From contig CAMDED010000032.1 in the NCBI GenBank assembly GCA_945893365.1, positions 1 to 56,994 on the forward strand: a stretch of 56,994 bases of DNA, read 5' to 3'. Shown piece by piece: positions 8,524 to 17,165 of the stretch (the stretch's first letter is position 1; every line of letters begins with the position of its first letter). A program made the translations under genes and the position numbers. A model generated the notes under the pieces. The model made no database searches, was not told the DNA's origin, and saw only the letters and a list, made by a program, of their open reading frames with translations. Origin of the DNA: Candidatus Sulfopaludibacter sp. SbA3 (GTDB lineage Bacteria; Acidobacteriota; Terriglobia; Bryobacterales; Bryobacteraceae).

Positions 8524-8980
8524 ACTGGCAAATCTGATTTCCACGTGGTTCGGGTGTGGCTACTTTCCGGTTGGACCCGGCACGGTGGGGTCGCTCGCCG
8601 CGCTCGCGATTGCGTTCGGGCTTGTGGAATATGCCGGATGGCGGCCCATGTCGTTCCTGTGGCTTACGGTCGCCGCCACCGTCCCCGCGATCTGGGCGTC
8701 GGATGTAACCGCGGCGGCCGGCGGCCGGAAAGATCCCGGTAATATCGTGGTGGATGAAGTGCTCGGACAGTGGCTGTCGCTTGTGGGCGCGACGACGTTG
8801 AATTGGAAGTCGTGGTTGGGCGCGTTCCTCTTGTTTCGCGCGCTCGATATCGCCAAACCTTGGCCGATCCGGCGGTTTGAAGCGCTTCCGGGCGGAACGG
8901 GTATCGTCGCCGACGATCTGGCGGCCGGCGCGGTGGCGGCGCTTGTCTTATTTGCCGCAGGGTGTTTCAATCTTTATTGA
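8510..8980 (+). CDS. pgpA: Phosphatidylglycerophosphatase A
   Basis: 156 residues of the PgpA family: ISTWFGCGYFPVGPGTVGSL near the N-terminus, IVVDEVLGQWLSL in the middle and GGTGIVADDLAAG near the end are the conserved acidic and glycine blocks, with four hydrophobic segments. It dephosphorylates phosphatidylglycerol phosphate in the inner membrane to make phosphatidylglycerol. The start is uncertain: the TTG at 8510 has GGAGGAG only a few bases before it, closer than normal, while no better start lies before the conserved LISTW block. It overlaps the end of yacG by 14 bp. Confidence 0.92.
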   Translation: MTRNRLANLISTWFGCGYFPVGPGTVGSLAALAIAFGLVEYAGWRPMSFLWLTVAATVPAIWASDVTAAAGGRKDPGNIVVDEVLGQWLSLVGATTLNWKSWLGAFLLFRALDIAKPWPIRRFEALPGGTGIVADDLAAGAVAALVLFAAGCFNLY

Positions 8981-8982
8981 CT

Positions 8983-10011
8983 ATGGCACTTTGGAAAGAT
9001 ACGAACGGGAAACCGCAGATTGCAAATGTGACGCCTCCCGCTGCCATCGCCGGCGGGGAGTTTCAGATCCGCGGGAAGGGGTTCGTCAAAGTGGACCGTC
9101 CGCGCGTGACGATCGGCGACGTCTCGGCGCCCGTCATCATCGGCTCGGACTCGTTCGTGATCGCGCGCGTTCCCGAAGGCGCTTCCGCGGGCCAGTTGGT
9201 GGTCGGAAACGGCGAGCAGTCGAGCCAGACATGGAAATGCGGCGTCGGCGTGCAGGTCGCCGACAGCCTGCACCCGGTGGCCAATCCGGCCGTCGATCGC
9301 AATGGCAATATTTTCAGCACGTTCAGCGGGTCGCGCGGGCAGAAGGTTTCGGTCGCGGTGTTCAAGATCGGGCTCAACTACGAGGTGAAACCGTTCATCA
9401 CGGACGTGATGAACGCGAGCGGCCTGGCGTTTGACCGGAACGGAATGCTGTATATCTCCAGCCGCTTCGATGGCGTGGTCTATCAGGCAACCCCAAGCGG
9501 CAACATGTCTATCTTCGCCGAAGGCATGGGCGTCGCCACCGGCATGGCTTTCGACGAGGAAGACAACCTCTTCGTCGGCGACCGCAGTGGAACGATTTTC
9601 AAGATCAGCAGCACGCGGCAGATTTTCGTCTTCGCCACGATCGAAGCTTCGATCGCGGCCTATCATCTCTGCTACGGGCCGGACCGTTATCTGTACGTCT
9701 CCGGGCCCACCACCTCGAGTTACGACTCCATCTACCGCGTTTCACATACCGGCGAAGTGGAAGTCTTTTACCGCGGGCTGGGGCGTCCGCAAGGCATGGC
9801 GTTCGACGCCGGGGGACGGCTATATGTCGCGGCCTCATTGAGCGGACGAAAGGGCATCGTGCGAATCGACGGCAACCGCCAGGCGGAGCTGTTTGTTTCC
9901 GGACCGGGAATTGTGGGACTCGCCTTCACGCCATCGCGCGCCATCATCGCCGCGACCACCAACGCGCTGCATCGAATCGACGTGGATGTCCAGGGCATGC
10001 CCCTTCCCTGA
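8983..10011 (+). CDS. IPT/TIG plus NHL beta-propeller protein
   Basis: 342 residues from the ATG at 8983, 2 bp after the pgpA stop (a GTG at 8962 would overlap pgpA). Residues 10-85 form an IPT/TIG immunoglobulin-like fold (ITN-type PPAAIAGGEFQIRGKGF). The remainder is a six-bladed NHL/SMP-30-type propeller with repeated units such as GLAFDRNGMLYISSR, GMAFDEEDNLFVGDR and GMAFDAGGRLYVAAS. No signal peptide is visible, so it may be cytoplasmic, which is unusual for a TIG-NHL protein. No catalytic metal site of a lactonase could be confirmed. It sits between pgpA and cinA in the operon. Confidence 0.8.
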   Translation: MALWKDTNGKPQIANVTPPAAIAGGEFQIRGKGFVKVDRPRVTIGDVSAPVIIGSDSFVIARVPEGASAGQLVVGNGEQSSQTWKCGVGVQVADSLHPVANPAVDRNGNIFSTFSGSRGQKVSVAVFKIGLNYEVKPFITDVMNASGLAFDRNGMLYISSRFDGVVYQATPSGNMSIFAEGMGVATGMAFDEEDNLFVGDRSGTIFKISSTRQIFVFATIEASIAAYHLCYGPDRYLYVSGPTTSSYDSIYRVSHTGEVEVFYRGLGRPQGMAFDAGGRLYVAASLSGRKGIVRIDGNRQAELFVSGPGIVGLAFTPSRAIIAATTNALHRIDVDVQGMPLP

Positions 10012-10038
10012 TTACCGCACCTTGCCACCCCACGAAAC

Positions 10039-11268
10039 ATGAACGCGGAAATCATCGCCGTCGGTTCCGAGCTGCTCACGCCCAAGCGCCTGGATACGAA
10101 CTCACTCTATCTCACGGACCAACTCAACGCGCTTGGCGTCGAAGTCGTCACCAAATCCGTGGTGGGTGACGACCGCGACCGGCTGGCCGCGGCCGTCGCG
10201 CTCGCCGTCTCCCGATCGCAAATTCTCATCCTCACCGGGGGACTGGGACCTACCGAGGACGACATCACGCGCGACGCGGTGGCGCAAGCTCTCGGACGAG
10301 GCCAGACGCTAAGAGAGGAAATCGCCGCGCATATCAAGCAGATCTTCGAGCAGCGGCAGCGAAAGATGGCGGAGATCAATCGCCGTCAGGCATACGTGTT
10401 GGACGGCGCGGAAATTCTTCCGAACGACCGCGGCACGGCGCCGGGCCAATGGCTTGAACACAAGGGCGCGTACGTCGTTCTTCTGCCCGGTCCCCCGCAT
10501 GAGCTTGAGGCGATGTTCATCCGGCAGTGCCTGCCGCGCCTTCAACGCGTGGCGCCGAAACTGGCGATTCGCACATTAGTGATGCGAGTCGCGGGCATGC
10601 CGGAGAGCGATCTCGACCAGTTGATCGCCCCGGTTTACAAGAAATTCGAGAACCCCGCAACCACCATCCTCGCGGCGGCGGGCGATATCCAGATTCACCT
10701 CCGCGCGCGCTCGTCCACGGGAGAAGAGGCGTCGGCGCTGATTGAGGAATTGCGCCGGCCGATCGAGGACTTGCTCGGCGGCAAAATCTATTCCTGGGAC
10801 GGCGAACCGATCGAAGTGATTGTCGGCCGGCTGCTGCGCGAGCGCCGCGAGACGGTCACCGTCGCCGAGAGTTGCACGGGCGGATTGCTGTCGGAGAAAA
10901 TCACGTCCGTTCCCGGCAGCTCGGCTTATTTCGTGGGCGGCTTCGTAACCTACAGCAATCGCGCCAAAATCGATTGGATCGGAGTTCCGGAGTCCATCAT
11001 CAACGAGTATGGCGTGGTAAGTAAGGAGACGGCGGAGGCTCTGGCGCTCGCCGCGCGCAGACACACCGGCGCGTCCTACGCCCTTTCGGTCACCGGCGTC
11101 GCGGGACCCGGCGCGGACGACGCTCCGAAAGGCACCGTCTACACGGGGATCGCCGACGAGAGCGGCTGCACCGTCGTGCACCGGCAGTTTTTGGGCGACC
11201 GCGCGAGGGTACGGTCCTTTGCGGCGCAAATGGCGCTCGACTTGCTCAGGCGGCGCCTGCTAAACTGA
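10039..11268 (+). CDS. cinA: CinA family protein (MocA-like domain plus nicotinamide-nucleotide amidase domain)
   Basis: 409 residues, the full-length two-domain form. Residues 1-170 are the molybdopterin-binding/COG1058 pyrophosphatase-like domain (IAVGSELLTPKRLDTNS, LTGGLGPTEDDITRDA). Residues 250-409 are the PncC amidohydrolase domain with the catalytic serine motif VAESCTGGLLSEKITSVPGSS and the SVTGVAGPGADDAPKGTVY block. Family knowledge: CinA cleaves nicotinamide mononucleotide to nicotinate mononucleotide and has ADP-ribose pyrophosphatase activity, which recycles NAD by-products. It is the last gene of the rimO run, 27 bp after the NHL protein. Confidence 0.93.
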   Translation: MNAEIIAVGSELLTPKRLDTNSLYLTDQLNALGVEVVTKSVVGDDRDRLAAAVALAVSRSQILILTGGLGPTEDDITRDAVAQALGRGQTLREEIAAHIKQIFEQRQRKMAEINRRQAYVLDGAEILPNDRGTAPGQWLEHKGAYVVLLPGPPHELEAMFIRQCLPRLQRVAPKLAIRTLVMRVAGMPESDLDQLIAPVYKKFENPATTILAAAGDIQIHLRARSSTGEEASALIEELRRPIEDLLGGKIYSWDGEPIEVIVGRLLRERRETVTVAESCTGGLLSEKITSVPGSSAYFVGGFVTYSNRAKIDWIGVPESIINEYGVVSKETAEALALAARRHTGASYALSVTGVAGPGADDAPKGTVYTGIADESGCTVVHRQFLGDRARVRSFAAQMALDLLRRRLLN

Positions 11269-11274
11269 GCGGTG

Positions 11275-11289
11275 CGGGGCAAAGCCCCG
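11275..11289 (+). terminator. Short G+C hairpin after cinA
   Basis: CGGGGC-AAA-GCCCCG, a perfect 6-bp stem with a 3-nt loop, 6 bp after the cinA stop. There is no U-tract, so it is either a weak terminator or a REP-like element. Confidence 0.35.
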
Positions 11290-11367
11290 TTCCAACCCAT
11301 GCTACGATCAAGGTTTAACGGAACATTTGGGGCCAGTCCTGCGTCTGAGATTTGAAGGATTCTCACT

Positions 11368-12801
11368 GTGAAGACGAAGTGGAAAATACTCATTATTGTT
11401 GTCTTGCTGGTAACGATCGCCGGTGGTGTTTTCGCCAGTATTCAGTATAAGAAGCGCGGCATCATTACGGTCCAGACGGGAAAGACCGTCCGTCAGGATC
11501 TGGCCGCCATCGTGACGGCTTCGGGCGAAATCAAACCCCGGAATTACGTGAATATTGGAGCGAACGCCCTGGGACCCCGGCAGATAACGGAAATTCTCGT
11601 CAAAGAGGGAGACGTGGTGAAGCGGGGCCAACTGCTCGCCAAGCTGGAGGCGGTTCAGTCCCAGGCGGACGTCACGGCTCAGCGGGCGGCGATCAGCTCG
11701 GCGGATGCGGAGTCGTCGGCATCGGAAGCCGCGGTGAAGGCGGCGGACGAGAACCTGAATACGCTTCAGGCCTCGATCGACCGCGCGAAGTCGGAAGTGG
11801 AGCGTTCCCGCCTGGCTTTCGAGCGGGCGGAATTGCTATTTAAGGAAGAGTTGATCGCGCGGCAGGAATTCGATCTCCGCAAGGCCGAGTATGACGGATT
11901 GCAGGCCGGCGTGAGAGAGGCGCAGGCGAGATTGGTGCAAGCGAGAGCGCAACGGCAGCAGTACGCGGCGCAGTTGGGCGCGTCGCAGAAGCGCGTGACG
12001 CAGAGCCAGGCTGGTCTTGCCCGTCTTGCAGACGTGCTCGAGAAACACTACCCCTATTCGCCGCTCAACGGCGTGGTTACGAACCTTCCCGTGAGGGTCG
12101 GTGAAACCGTAGTTCCCGGCATTCAGAATTCGGCGGCCAGTCTGATCATGACCATCGCCGATATGTCGCTCATCACAGCGGAAGTCAAGGTTGACGAGAC
12201 CGACATTGTCAACGTGAAGCTCGACCAGACGGCCGATATCACTGTCGACGCGATGCCGAACCGCACCTTCAAAGGGCACGTCATTGAGATCGGCAACACG
12301 GCGATTCTCCGTTCCACGGGTCTCGCGGCTTCGCAGAGCAATATTTCAAGCCAGGAGGCGAAGGATTTCAAGGTCGTGGTGGCGCTTGACAACGCTCCGG
12401 ACGACATCCGGCCCGGCCTCTCCTGCACGGCGAAAATCACGACGGCAACGCGGCAGAAGGTGCTGACCATCCCGATTCAGGCGCTGACCATCCGCCAAAA
12501 AGGGGATCTGGAGCCGAAGAAGGAAGGCAAGGCTGCCAAGGCCGCAAAGGAAGCTCCGCTCGATCCGGCCGCCGAGAAGGCAAAAAAGGAAGAAATTCAG
12601 GGCGTCTTCGTGATCGCGGGCGAAAAGGCGGAGTTCCGCAAGGTTGATACCGGCATCACGGGCGCGACCGATATCGAAGTGACCACGGGGCTCAAGGACG
12701 GCGACGAAATCGTCACCGGAAGCTACAAAGTGATTCGCACCATGCGCAACGAGGCGAAGATTAAGGTGGATAACAAGGCTCCGGTCAAGACGGAATCTTA
12801 G
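11368..12801 (+). CDS. Periplasmic adaptor subunit (HlyD/MacA family)
   Basis: 477 residues from a GTG at 11368 with GAAGGA 8 nt upstream. One N-terminal membrane anchor ([21 protein letters not shown]) is followed by a lipoyl half-motif, a long alpha-hairpin (residues about 95-215, rich in Ala/Gln/Glu), the second lipoyl half and beta-barrel domains. This is the MacA-like layout that bridges an inner-membrane ABC pump to an outer-membrane channel. Residues about 382-412 are an unusual Lys/Ala/Glu low-complexity insert inside the membrane-proximal domain. It lies 19 bp upstream of the ABC ATPase, with which it should form an exporter. Confidence 0.9.
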   Translation: MKTKWKILIIVVLLVTIAGGVFASIQYKKRGIITVQTGKTVRQDLAAIVTASGEIKPRNYVNIGANALGPRQITEILVKEGDVVKRGQLLAKLEAVQSQADVTAQRAAISSADAESSASEAAVKAADENLNTLQASIDRAKSEVERSRLAFERAELLFKEELIARQEFDLRKAEYDGLQAGVREAQARLVQARAQRQQYAAQLGASQKRVTQSQAGLARLADVLEKHYPYSPLNGVVTNLPVRVGETVVPGIQNSAASLIMTIADMSLITAEVKVDETDIVNVKLDQTADITVDAMPNRTFKGHVIEIGNTAILRSTGLAASQSNISSQEAKDFKVVVALDNAPDDIRPGLSCTAKITTATRQKVLTIPIQALTIRQKGDLEPKKEGKAAKAAKEAPLDPAAEKAKKEEIQGVFVIAGEKAEFRKVDTGITGATDIEVTTGLKDGDEIVTGSYKVIRTMRNEAKIKVDNKAPVKTES

Positions 12802-12820
12802 GGCGGTCCAAGGAATCAGA

Positions 12821-13561
12821 ATGGCAAACGCGGCAGTGGAAGAGATCGATCGCGGCGAACAGTTGAAGCGGGACGGGGTGGTTATACGCACCTACGATCT
12901 CTGGAAGACGTACATCATGGGAGACCAGGAAATCAACGCCGTTTCCGGCGTGGATATCCAGATCAACCGGGGCGAGTACGTCGCCATCATGGGACCTTCG
13001 GGTTCGGGCAAGTCCACGCTGATGAACTTGATCGGGTGCCTGGACACGCCCAGCAAGGGGCAGTATTACATCAACGGCAACCTGGTCAGCAAGATGACGG
13101 ACGATGAGCTGGCCCGCATTCGCAACAAGGAAATAGGGTTCGTGTTCCAGACGTTCAACCTGCTGGCGCGCGCCACCTCGCTGCACAATGTGGAGCTGCC
13201 TCTTATTTATAGCGGCGTGTCTTCGGCGATCAGGCTCGAGCGGGCGAAGGCGGCTCTCCGCGCCGTGGATCTCGAGCGCCGCATGTACCACAAGCCGAGC
13301 GAGCTCTCGGGCGGACAGCGCCAGCGCGTCGCTATTGCCCGCGCCCTGGTGAACAATCCGTCCATTCTACTCGCCGACGAACCTACCGGAAACCTGGATT
13401 CGGCGACCGGCACGGAAATCATGGCGCTGTTCGAGCGTCTCTACCGCGAAGGCAACACCATCATTGTGGTGACCCACGAACACGATATCGCCATGCACGC
13501 GCACCGCATCATCCACGTTCGCGACGGCAAAGTGGAGAAAGACGAGAAGGTCGACCGGTAG
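12821..13561 (+). CDS. MacB/LolD-type ABC transporter ATP-binding protein
   Basis: 246 residues. Walker [10 protein letters not shown] is at 58-66, the Q-loop is in [12 protein letters not shown], the ABC signature is [15 protein letters not shown], Walker B is [13 protein letters not shown], and the H-loop is VVTHEHD. The xFQxFNLL and DEPTGNLDS wording is that of the MacB/LolD/FtsE group, which powers FtsX-type permeases rather than importers. About 20 residues before the ATPase core are extra. It follows the HlyD adaptor, but no permease comes after it; the only FtsX-type permease nearby is the ADOP gene at 14.6-17.1 kb on the other strand. Confidence 0.93.
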   Translation: MANAAVEEIDRGEQLKRDGVVIRTYDLWKTYIMGDQEINAVSGVDIQINRGEYVAIMGPSGSGKSTLMNLIGCLDTPSKGQYYINGNLVSKMTDDELARIRNKEIGFVFQTFNLLARATSLHNVELPLIYSGVSSAIRLERAKAALRAVDLERRMYHKPSELSGGQRQRVAIARALVNNPSILLADEPTGNLDSATGTEIMALFERLYREGNTIIVVTHEHDIAMHAHRIIHVRDGKVEKDEKVDR

Positions 13562-13593
13562 TCCGCGGCGGCGCCCAGCCCCGGTCGCTGAAA

Positions 13594-13609
13594 TGCCGCG
13601 TTCGCGGCA
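13594..13609 (+). terminator. G+C-rich hairpin after the ABC ATPase
   Basis: TGCCGCG-TT-CGCGGCA, a perfect 7-bp stem 33 bp after the ATPase stop, without a U-tract. The remaining sequence up to the next gene at 13837 holds no recognised feature. Confidence 0.3.
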
Positions 13610-13836
13610 CACCCGGAATGTCTTGCTCGGGAAGATCCCAGCCCTCCGCGCGACCGGCCGAGGTCCGGATCAAGCGCGGCCCAAACCTGAGTTTTCGTTG
13701 CGGCAGTTTCAGATCGGCCGCGCGGGAACGGCGTCGACGGCGACGGGCTTGGGTGGTTGAAAGGCGGACGCGTCATGCCGTCCGGACGATGCCGCCGCAT
13801 CCAGTCGCGAACCGTAGTATCATCGCCGAAGCGCTT

Positions 13837-14607
13837 ATGAAACCGACCCTCGCTTTCCTCTTGCCCATCTCCCTGTGCCTGGCGCAAAGCGCCGATCCGG
13901 TGGAGATCGAACGCATGACGCACGCCGAAATCCACGACGCCATCCACAAATTTGGCAAAACCACTGTCCTCATCTACAATGGCGGCACCGAGCAGCGCGG
14001 TCCCCACGCCGTCCTGGGCGGCCACACGTTCATGGCTCGCCGCACGGCCGAGGCCATCGCCCGCCGCCTCGGCAATGCACTCGTCGCCCCCGTGCTCGCC
14101 TTCTCGCCGGCCGGCTCCCACCTCAACCCCAAGTGGCCGGGCTCCGTCGATCTGGCGCCGGATCTCTATTCGAAGGTCAACGAAGCGGTCGTCGCTAGCA
14201 TGGTCACCAACGGCTTCCGCAACGTCATCCTCATGGGTGACCATGGCGGAGGACAAAAGGAGCTCGCGGACCTGGCGCGCGCGCTCAATACCCGCTACAC
14301 CCCGCAAGGCGTTCATGTGTATTTCTGCGGCTCCGTCTACGACAAGGCCCGGGTGGACTTCAACGCCTGGCTGAAGCAGCATCAACTGCCGGTAGGCACC
14401 CACGCCAGCATTCCGGATACATCCGAACTGATGTATCTCGGCGGCGAAGCATACGTGCGCAAGAATCGCCTGGTGACGGGAAGCCCGGATAACGGCATCG
14501 TGGGCGACCCGAGGCCGGCGACGCCGGAGCTGGGGAAGCGCGTCTTCGATATGAAGGTGGATTACGGAGTCGAGGAGATTCGCCGGCTAATCGCGGGCAA
14601 GCGCTAG
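13837..14607 (+). CDS. Secreted creatininase-family amidohydrolase
   Basis: 256 residues from the ATG at 13837; the open frame upstream to 13618 is Arg-rich and not protein-like. A signal peptide (MKPTLAFLLPISLCLAQS) is followed by the creatininase fold. The usual metal-binding E-x-H-G of cytoplasmic members appears as EQRGPHAVLGGHT, and MGDHGGGQKEL carries the second Asp/His ligand block. Family knowledge: creatininase-like enzymes open cyclic amides or cleave formamides at a dinuclear metal site. The signal peptide indicates a periplasmic location, and the substrate is unknown. It stands alone, convergent with the ADOP permease. Confidence 0.85.
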   Translation: MKPTLAFLLPISLCLAQSADPVEIERMTHAEIHDAIHKFGKTTVLIYNGGTEQRGPHAVLGGHTFMARRTAEAIARRLGNALVAPVLAFSPAGSHLNPKWPGSVDLAPDLYSKVNEAVVASMVTNGFRNVILMGDHGGGQKELADLARALNTRYTPQGVHVYFCGSVYDKARVDFNAWLKQHQLPVGTHASIPDTSELMYLGGEAYVRKNRLVTGSPDNGIVGDPRPATPELGKRVFDMKVDYGVEEIRRLIAGKR

Positions 14608-14632
14608 CGCCGCACGCTCGCCACGACCCCGC

Positions 14633-17065
14633 TTACTCGTACCGCAGCGCGACCATCGGATCCACTCGCGTCGCGCGCCGGGCCGGGACGTAGCATGCGA
14701 CCGCGCCAGCTAGCGTCAGCACCGCCACGACGCCGATCAGCGTCACCGGATCGTACGGGGACACGCCCCAAAGCTGGCTTGCCAGTATCCGCGTCGCGCC
14801 AAGGCTCCCGAGCAATCCGGCCGCGACGCCCAGCGCGATCAGCCGCAAGCCCATCCACAACACCATGCCGAGCACATGGCCGCCGCCCGCGCCAAGCGCC
14901 ATGCGAATTCCGATTTCGTGCGTCTGGCGCGAAACTGTATACGAAATCACGCTGTAAACGCCGATCGCCACAAGCGCCAGTCCCACGCCCGCGAACACGC
15001 TCAGCAAAATCAAGCTGAAACGCGGCCCGGCGTACGAGAACGATTTCAGATAGTCCTGGAGAGAGCCCGTCATCGTGAGGGCGACATTGCGATCGACGGC
15101 CCATATCTCCCGCCGTACGCTGTTCAGCAGGGGCAGCGGGTCCCGGGCGGTTCTCACCAGGATTCCACGCTCGAAACCGCCGGTGATGGTATAGGGAATG
15201 AACGCTTCAGGCATGACCGGTTCCTGGATCCCTTGATTCTTCGCATCCGCGATCACGCCGACAATCTCGAATACAGGGTTCTCGACGGGCGACTCCTGAA
15301 ACGTTTCGAGCATCTTGAGCTTGATCCGCCGGCCGATCGGGTCCTCCTTCCCGAAGAACTTGTTGACCAGCGTCTGATTGACCACGGCTACCTTGCGCGC
15401 GGCGTTGACCTCAACTTCGAGTAGCGGCCGCCCTCGCAAGACTCGCAAGCCGACAGTGGGGAAATACCCTTCGCTGCATAGTTGGAAGATTGCGTCCCAC
15501 CGCTCGGAATGCGTCTTGCCGGGGATATCGATCTCGCTTCGGATGCCCCCGTAGGGCGGCAGCGAGCTCGTTTCCGTGACCGCCACCACTCCCGGCAGCG
15601 CCTGCAACCGCGGCAGTAGTTGGCGGAAAAAGTGATGTTTTGCCGCGGCGGTCCTATACTGCCCGCGCGGCAGCGGGAGGCGGGCAACCAGGATGTTGTC
15701 CGGATTCATCCCCAGATCCACGCTCTGAAGCGCGACGAAGCTGCGCATCAGCAGCCCCGCCCCCGCCATCAGCACCATCGACAACGCGACCTCCGCCACT
15801 ACGAGCGTGTTTCTCAGCTTTCCATGGCGGAATCCGCCGCTCACGCCCTTGCCGGAATCCTTGAGCGGTTCGACAAGATCGCGCCTCGCCGTCTTCGCCG
15901 CCGGAGCCAGTCCAAACAGCAGCGCGGTAAGCGCCGCCGCCCCGAGACTGAATAGCAGAGCGGGAACGTTCAGCCGGATCACGGCTTCCCTCGGTATCGC
16001 ACCGTCGGGAATCGCCGCCACCAGCGCTTTGATTCCGCCGTACGAGAATAAGCAGCCGACGGCCGCGCCCCCCAGCGCCAATAGAAAGCTCTCGATCAAC
16101 AGTTGACGGATCAGCCTGGCGCGGCTGGCTCCGAGCGACGAGCGAATCGCCATCTCCTTCTCGCGGGCGGTGGCTCGCGCGAGCAGCATATTCGCGACGT
16201 TGCCACAAGCGATCAGCAGCAGCAGTCCCACAGCCGCGGCGAGCGTGTACAGCGTTTTCCGAAAAGGACCGACGACGGCGTCGACCCACGGCTGGACTTG
16301 GACGTTGAATTTCTTTGGATAGTTCTCCGGGTACACCAGCGCGAGCCGGTGCGCGATCACGTCGATGTCCGCCTCCGCCTGACGCGGCGTGACACCGGGT
16401 TTCAGGCGCGCCTGGAACATGAAGTAGCGGCGGCTTGCCTCCGGGTCGCCGCGGTTCATCGTAGTGGACATCCATAGGTCCGCGCCAAGCTTTGTAAAGC
16501 GCGCGGGCATGATGCCGACAAGAGTGGTGGGCACGCCGTTCAGAACGAAGATCCTGCCGAGCACCGCGGGATCGAGGGCGTGGTGCTTGACCCACATCTT
16601 GTGACTCATTACGAAAACGGGCGGCGCCCCCGGCTTCGCATCGTCCGGCGTGAGGATCCGCCCGAGCATCGCAGGCACGCCCAGGAAGCGGAAAAGATTG
16701 GGCGTAACCGTTGCCCCCGAAAACTGCTCCGTACCCTCGCCGGTCGTTCGGAGGACGTCTTCGCCCCCGGTGCCGATCACCTCTTCGAATACGTGGTTTT
16801 GCTCCTGATAGTCGAGAAACTCCGGAATCTGAAAGAAGGAGCGTCCGCCGGGGCGGCTGCTGCTGAGGTCGTGGATATGAATGGAAACCACTTTGTGCGC
16901 GTCCACATAGGGAAACGGATCGAGCAGCACGTTTTGGATCACGCTGAAGATAGTGGTCGCCGCGCCGATGCCGAGCGCCAACGTCAGGATCGAGAGGATG
17001 GCGAAACCCGGCTGCTTGCGAATCCCCCGCAAGCCGTAGTGGAAATCCTGCCAGATCGAAAGCAT
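14633..17065 (-). CDS. ADOP-type ABC permease (MacB-like periplasmic core and two FtsX domains)
   Basis: 810 residues from the ATG at 17065; the open frame upstream to 17326 has no conserved features. It starts with MLSIWQDFHYGLRGIRKQPG, the typical start of acidobacterial duplicated orphan permeases, then a first membrane segment (FAILSILTLALGIGAATTIF) and a MacB periplasmic core domain. An FtsX membrane block (LLLLIACGNVANMLLARA...) is followed by a second core domain and a final FtsX block (GLALVAIGVYSVISYTVSRQ), ending DPMVALRYE. Family knowledge: ADOP proteins are expanded in Acidobacteriota and usually lack a linked ATPase. This one has no ATPase on its strand, but an HlyD plus MacB-type ATPase pair lies about 1 kb away on the opposite strand. 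Confidence 0.92.
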   Translation of the reverse strand: MLSIWQDFHYGLRGIRKQPGFAILSILTLALGIGAATTIFSVIQNVLLDPFPYVDAHKVVSIHIHDLSSSRPGGRSFFQIPEFLDYQEQNHVFEEVIGTGGEDVLRTTGEGTEQFSGATVTPNLFRFLGVPAMLGRILTPDDAKPGAPPVFVMSHKMWVKHHALDPAVLGRIFVLNGVPTTLVGIMPARFTKLGADLWMSTTMNRGDPEASRRYFMFQARLKPGVTPRQAEADIDVIAHRLALVYPENYPKKFNVQVQPWVDAVVGPFRKTLYTLAAAVGLLLLIACGNVANMLLARATAREKEMAIRSSLGASRARLIRQLLIESFLLALGGAAVGCLFSYGGIKALVAAIPDGAIPREAVIRLNVPALLFSLGAAALTALLFGLAPAAKTARRDLVEPLKDSGKGVSGGFRHGKLRNTLVVAEVALSMVLMAGAGLLMRSFVALQSVDLGMNPDNILVARLPLPRGQYRTAAAKHHFFRQLLPRLQALPGVVAVTETSSLPPYGGIRSEIDIPGKTHSERWDAIFQLCSEGYFPTVGLRVLRGRPLLEVEVNAARKVAVVNQTLVNKFFGKEDPIGRRIKLKMLETFQESPVENPVFEIVGVIADAKNQGIQEPVMPEAFIPYTITGGFERGILVRTARDPLPLLNSVRREIWAVDRNVALTMTGSLQDYLKSFSYAGPRFSLILLSVFAGVGLALVAIGVYSVISYTVSRQTHEIGIRMALGAGGGHVLGMVLWMGLRLIALGVAAGLLGSLGATRILASQLWGVSPYDPVTLIGVVAVLTLAGAVACYVPARRATRVDPMVALRYE

Positions 17066-17148
17066 ACGGGATAGACGACGGCCGCCGGTAATTGTTTCCG
17101 TGAACATTTGCGGCGAGCTGGTATCGGAGCCGCTGTCGCGCGCCAGGG

Positions 17149-17157
17149 TGATATACT
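17149..17157 (+). promoter_or_regulatory. Extended -10 promoter, near-leaderless start of the GMC-acetamidase operon
   Basis: TGATATACT matches the extended -10 consensus TGnTATAAT and ends 8 nt before the ATG at 17166. Transcription would begin within 1-3 nt of the start codon. No Shine-Dalgarno sequence lies in the gap. Confidence 0.5.
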
Positions 17158-17165
17158 GCCCCTTC

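Noticed and set aside
11275-11289. Reading the hairpin after cinA as a strong intrinsic terminator
   Set aside because: Short stem and no U-tract; kept only as a low-confidence feature.
13618-13836. N-terminal extension of the creatininase-like protein
   Set aside because: Arg-rich and unconserved; a clean signal peptide begins at 13837.
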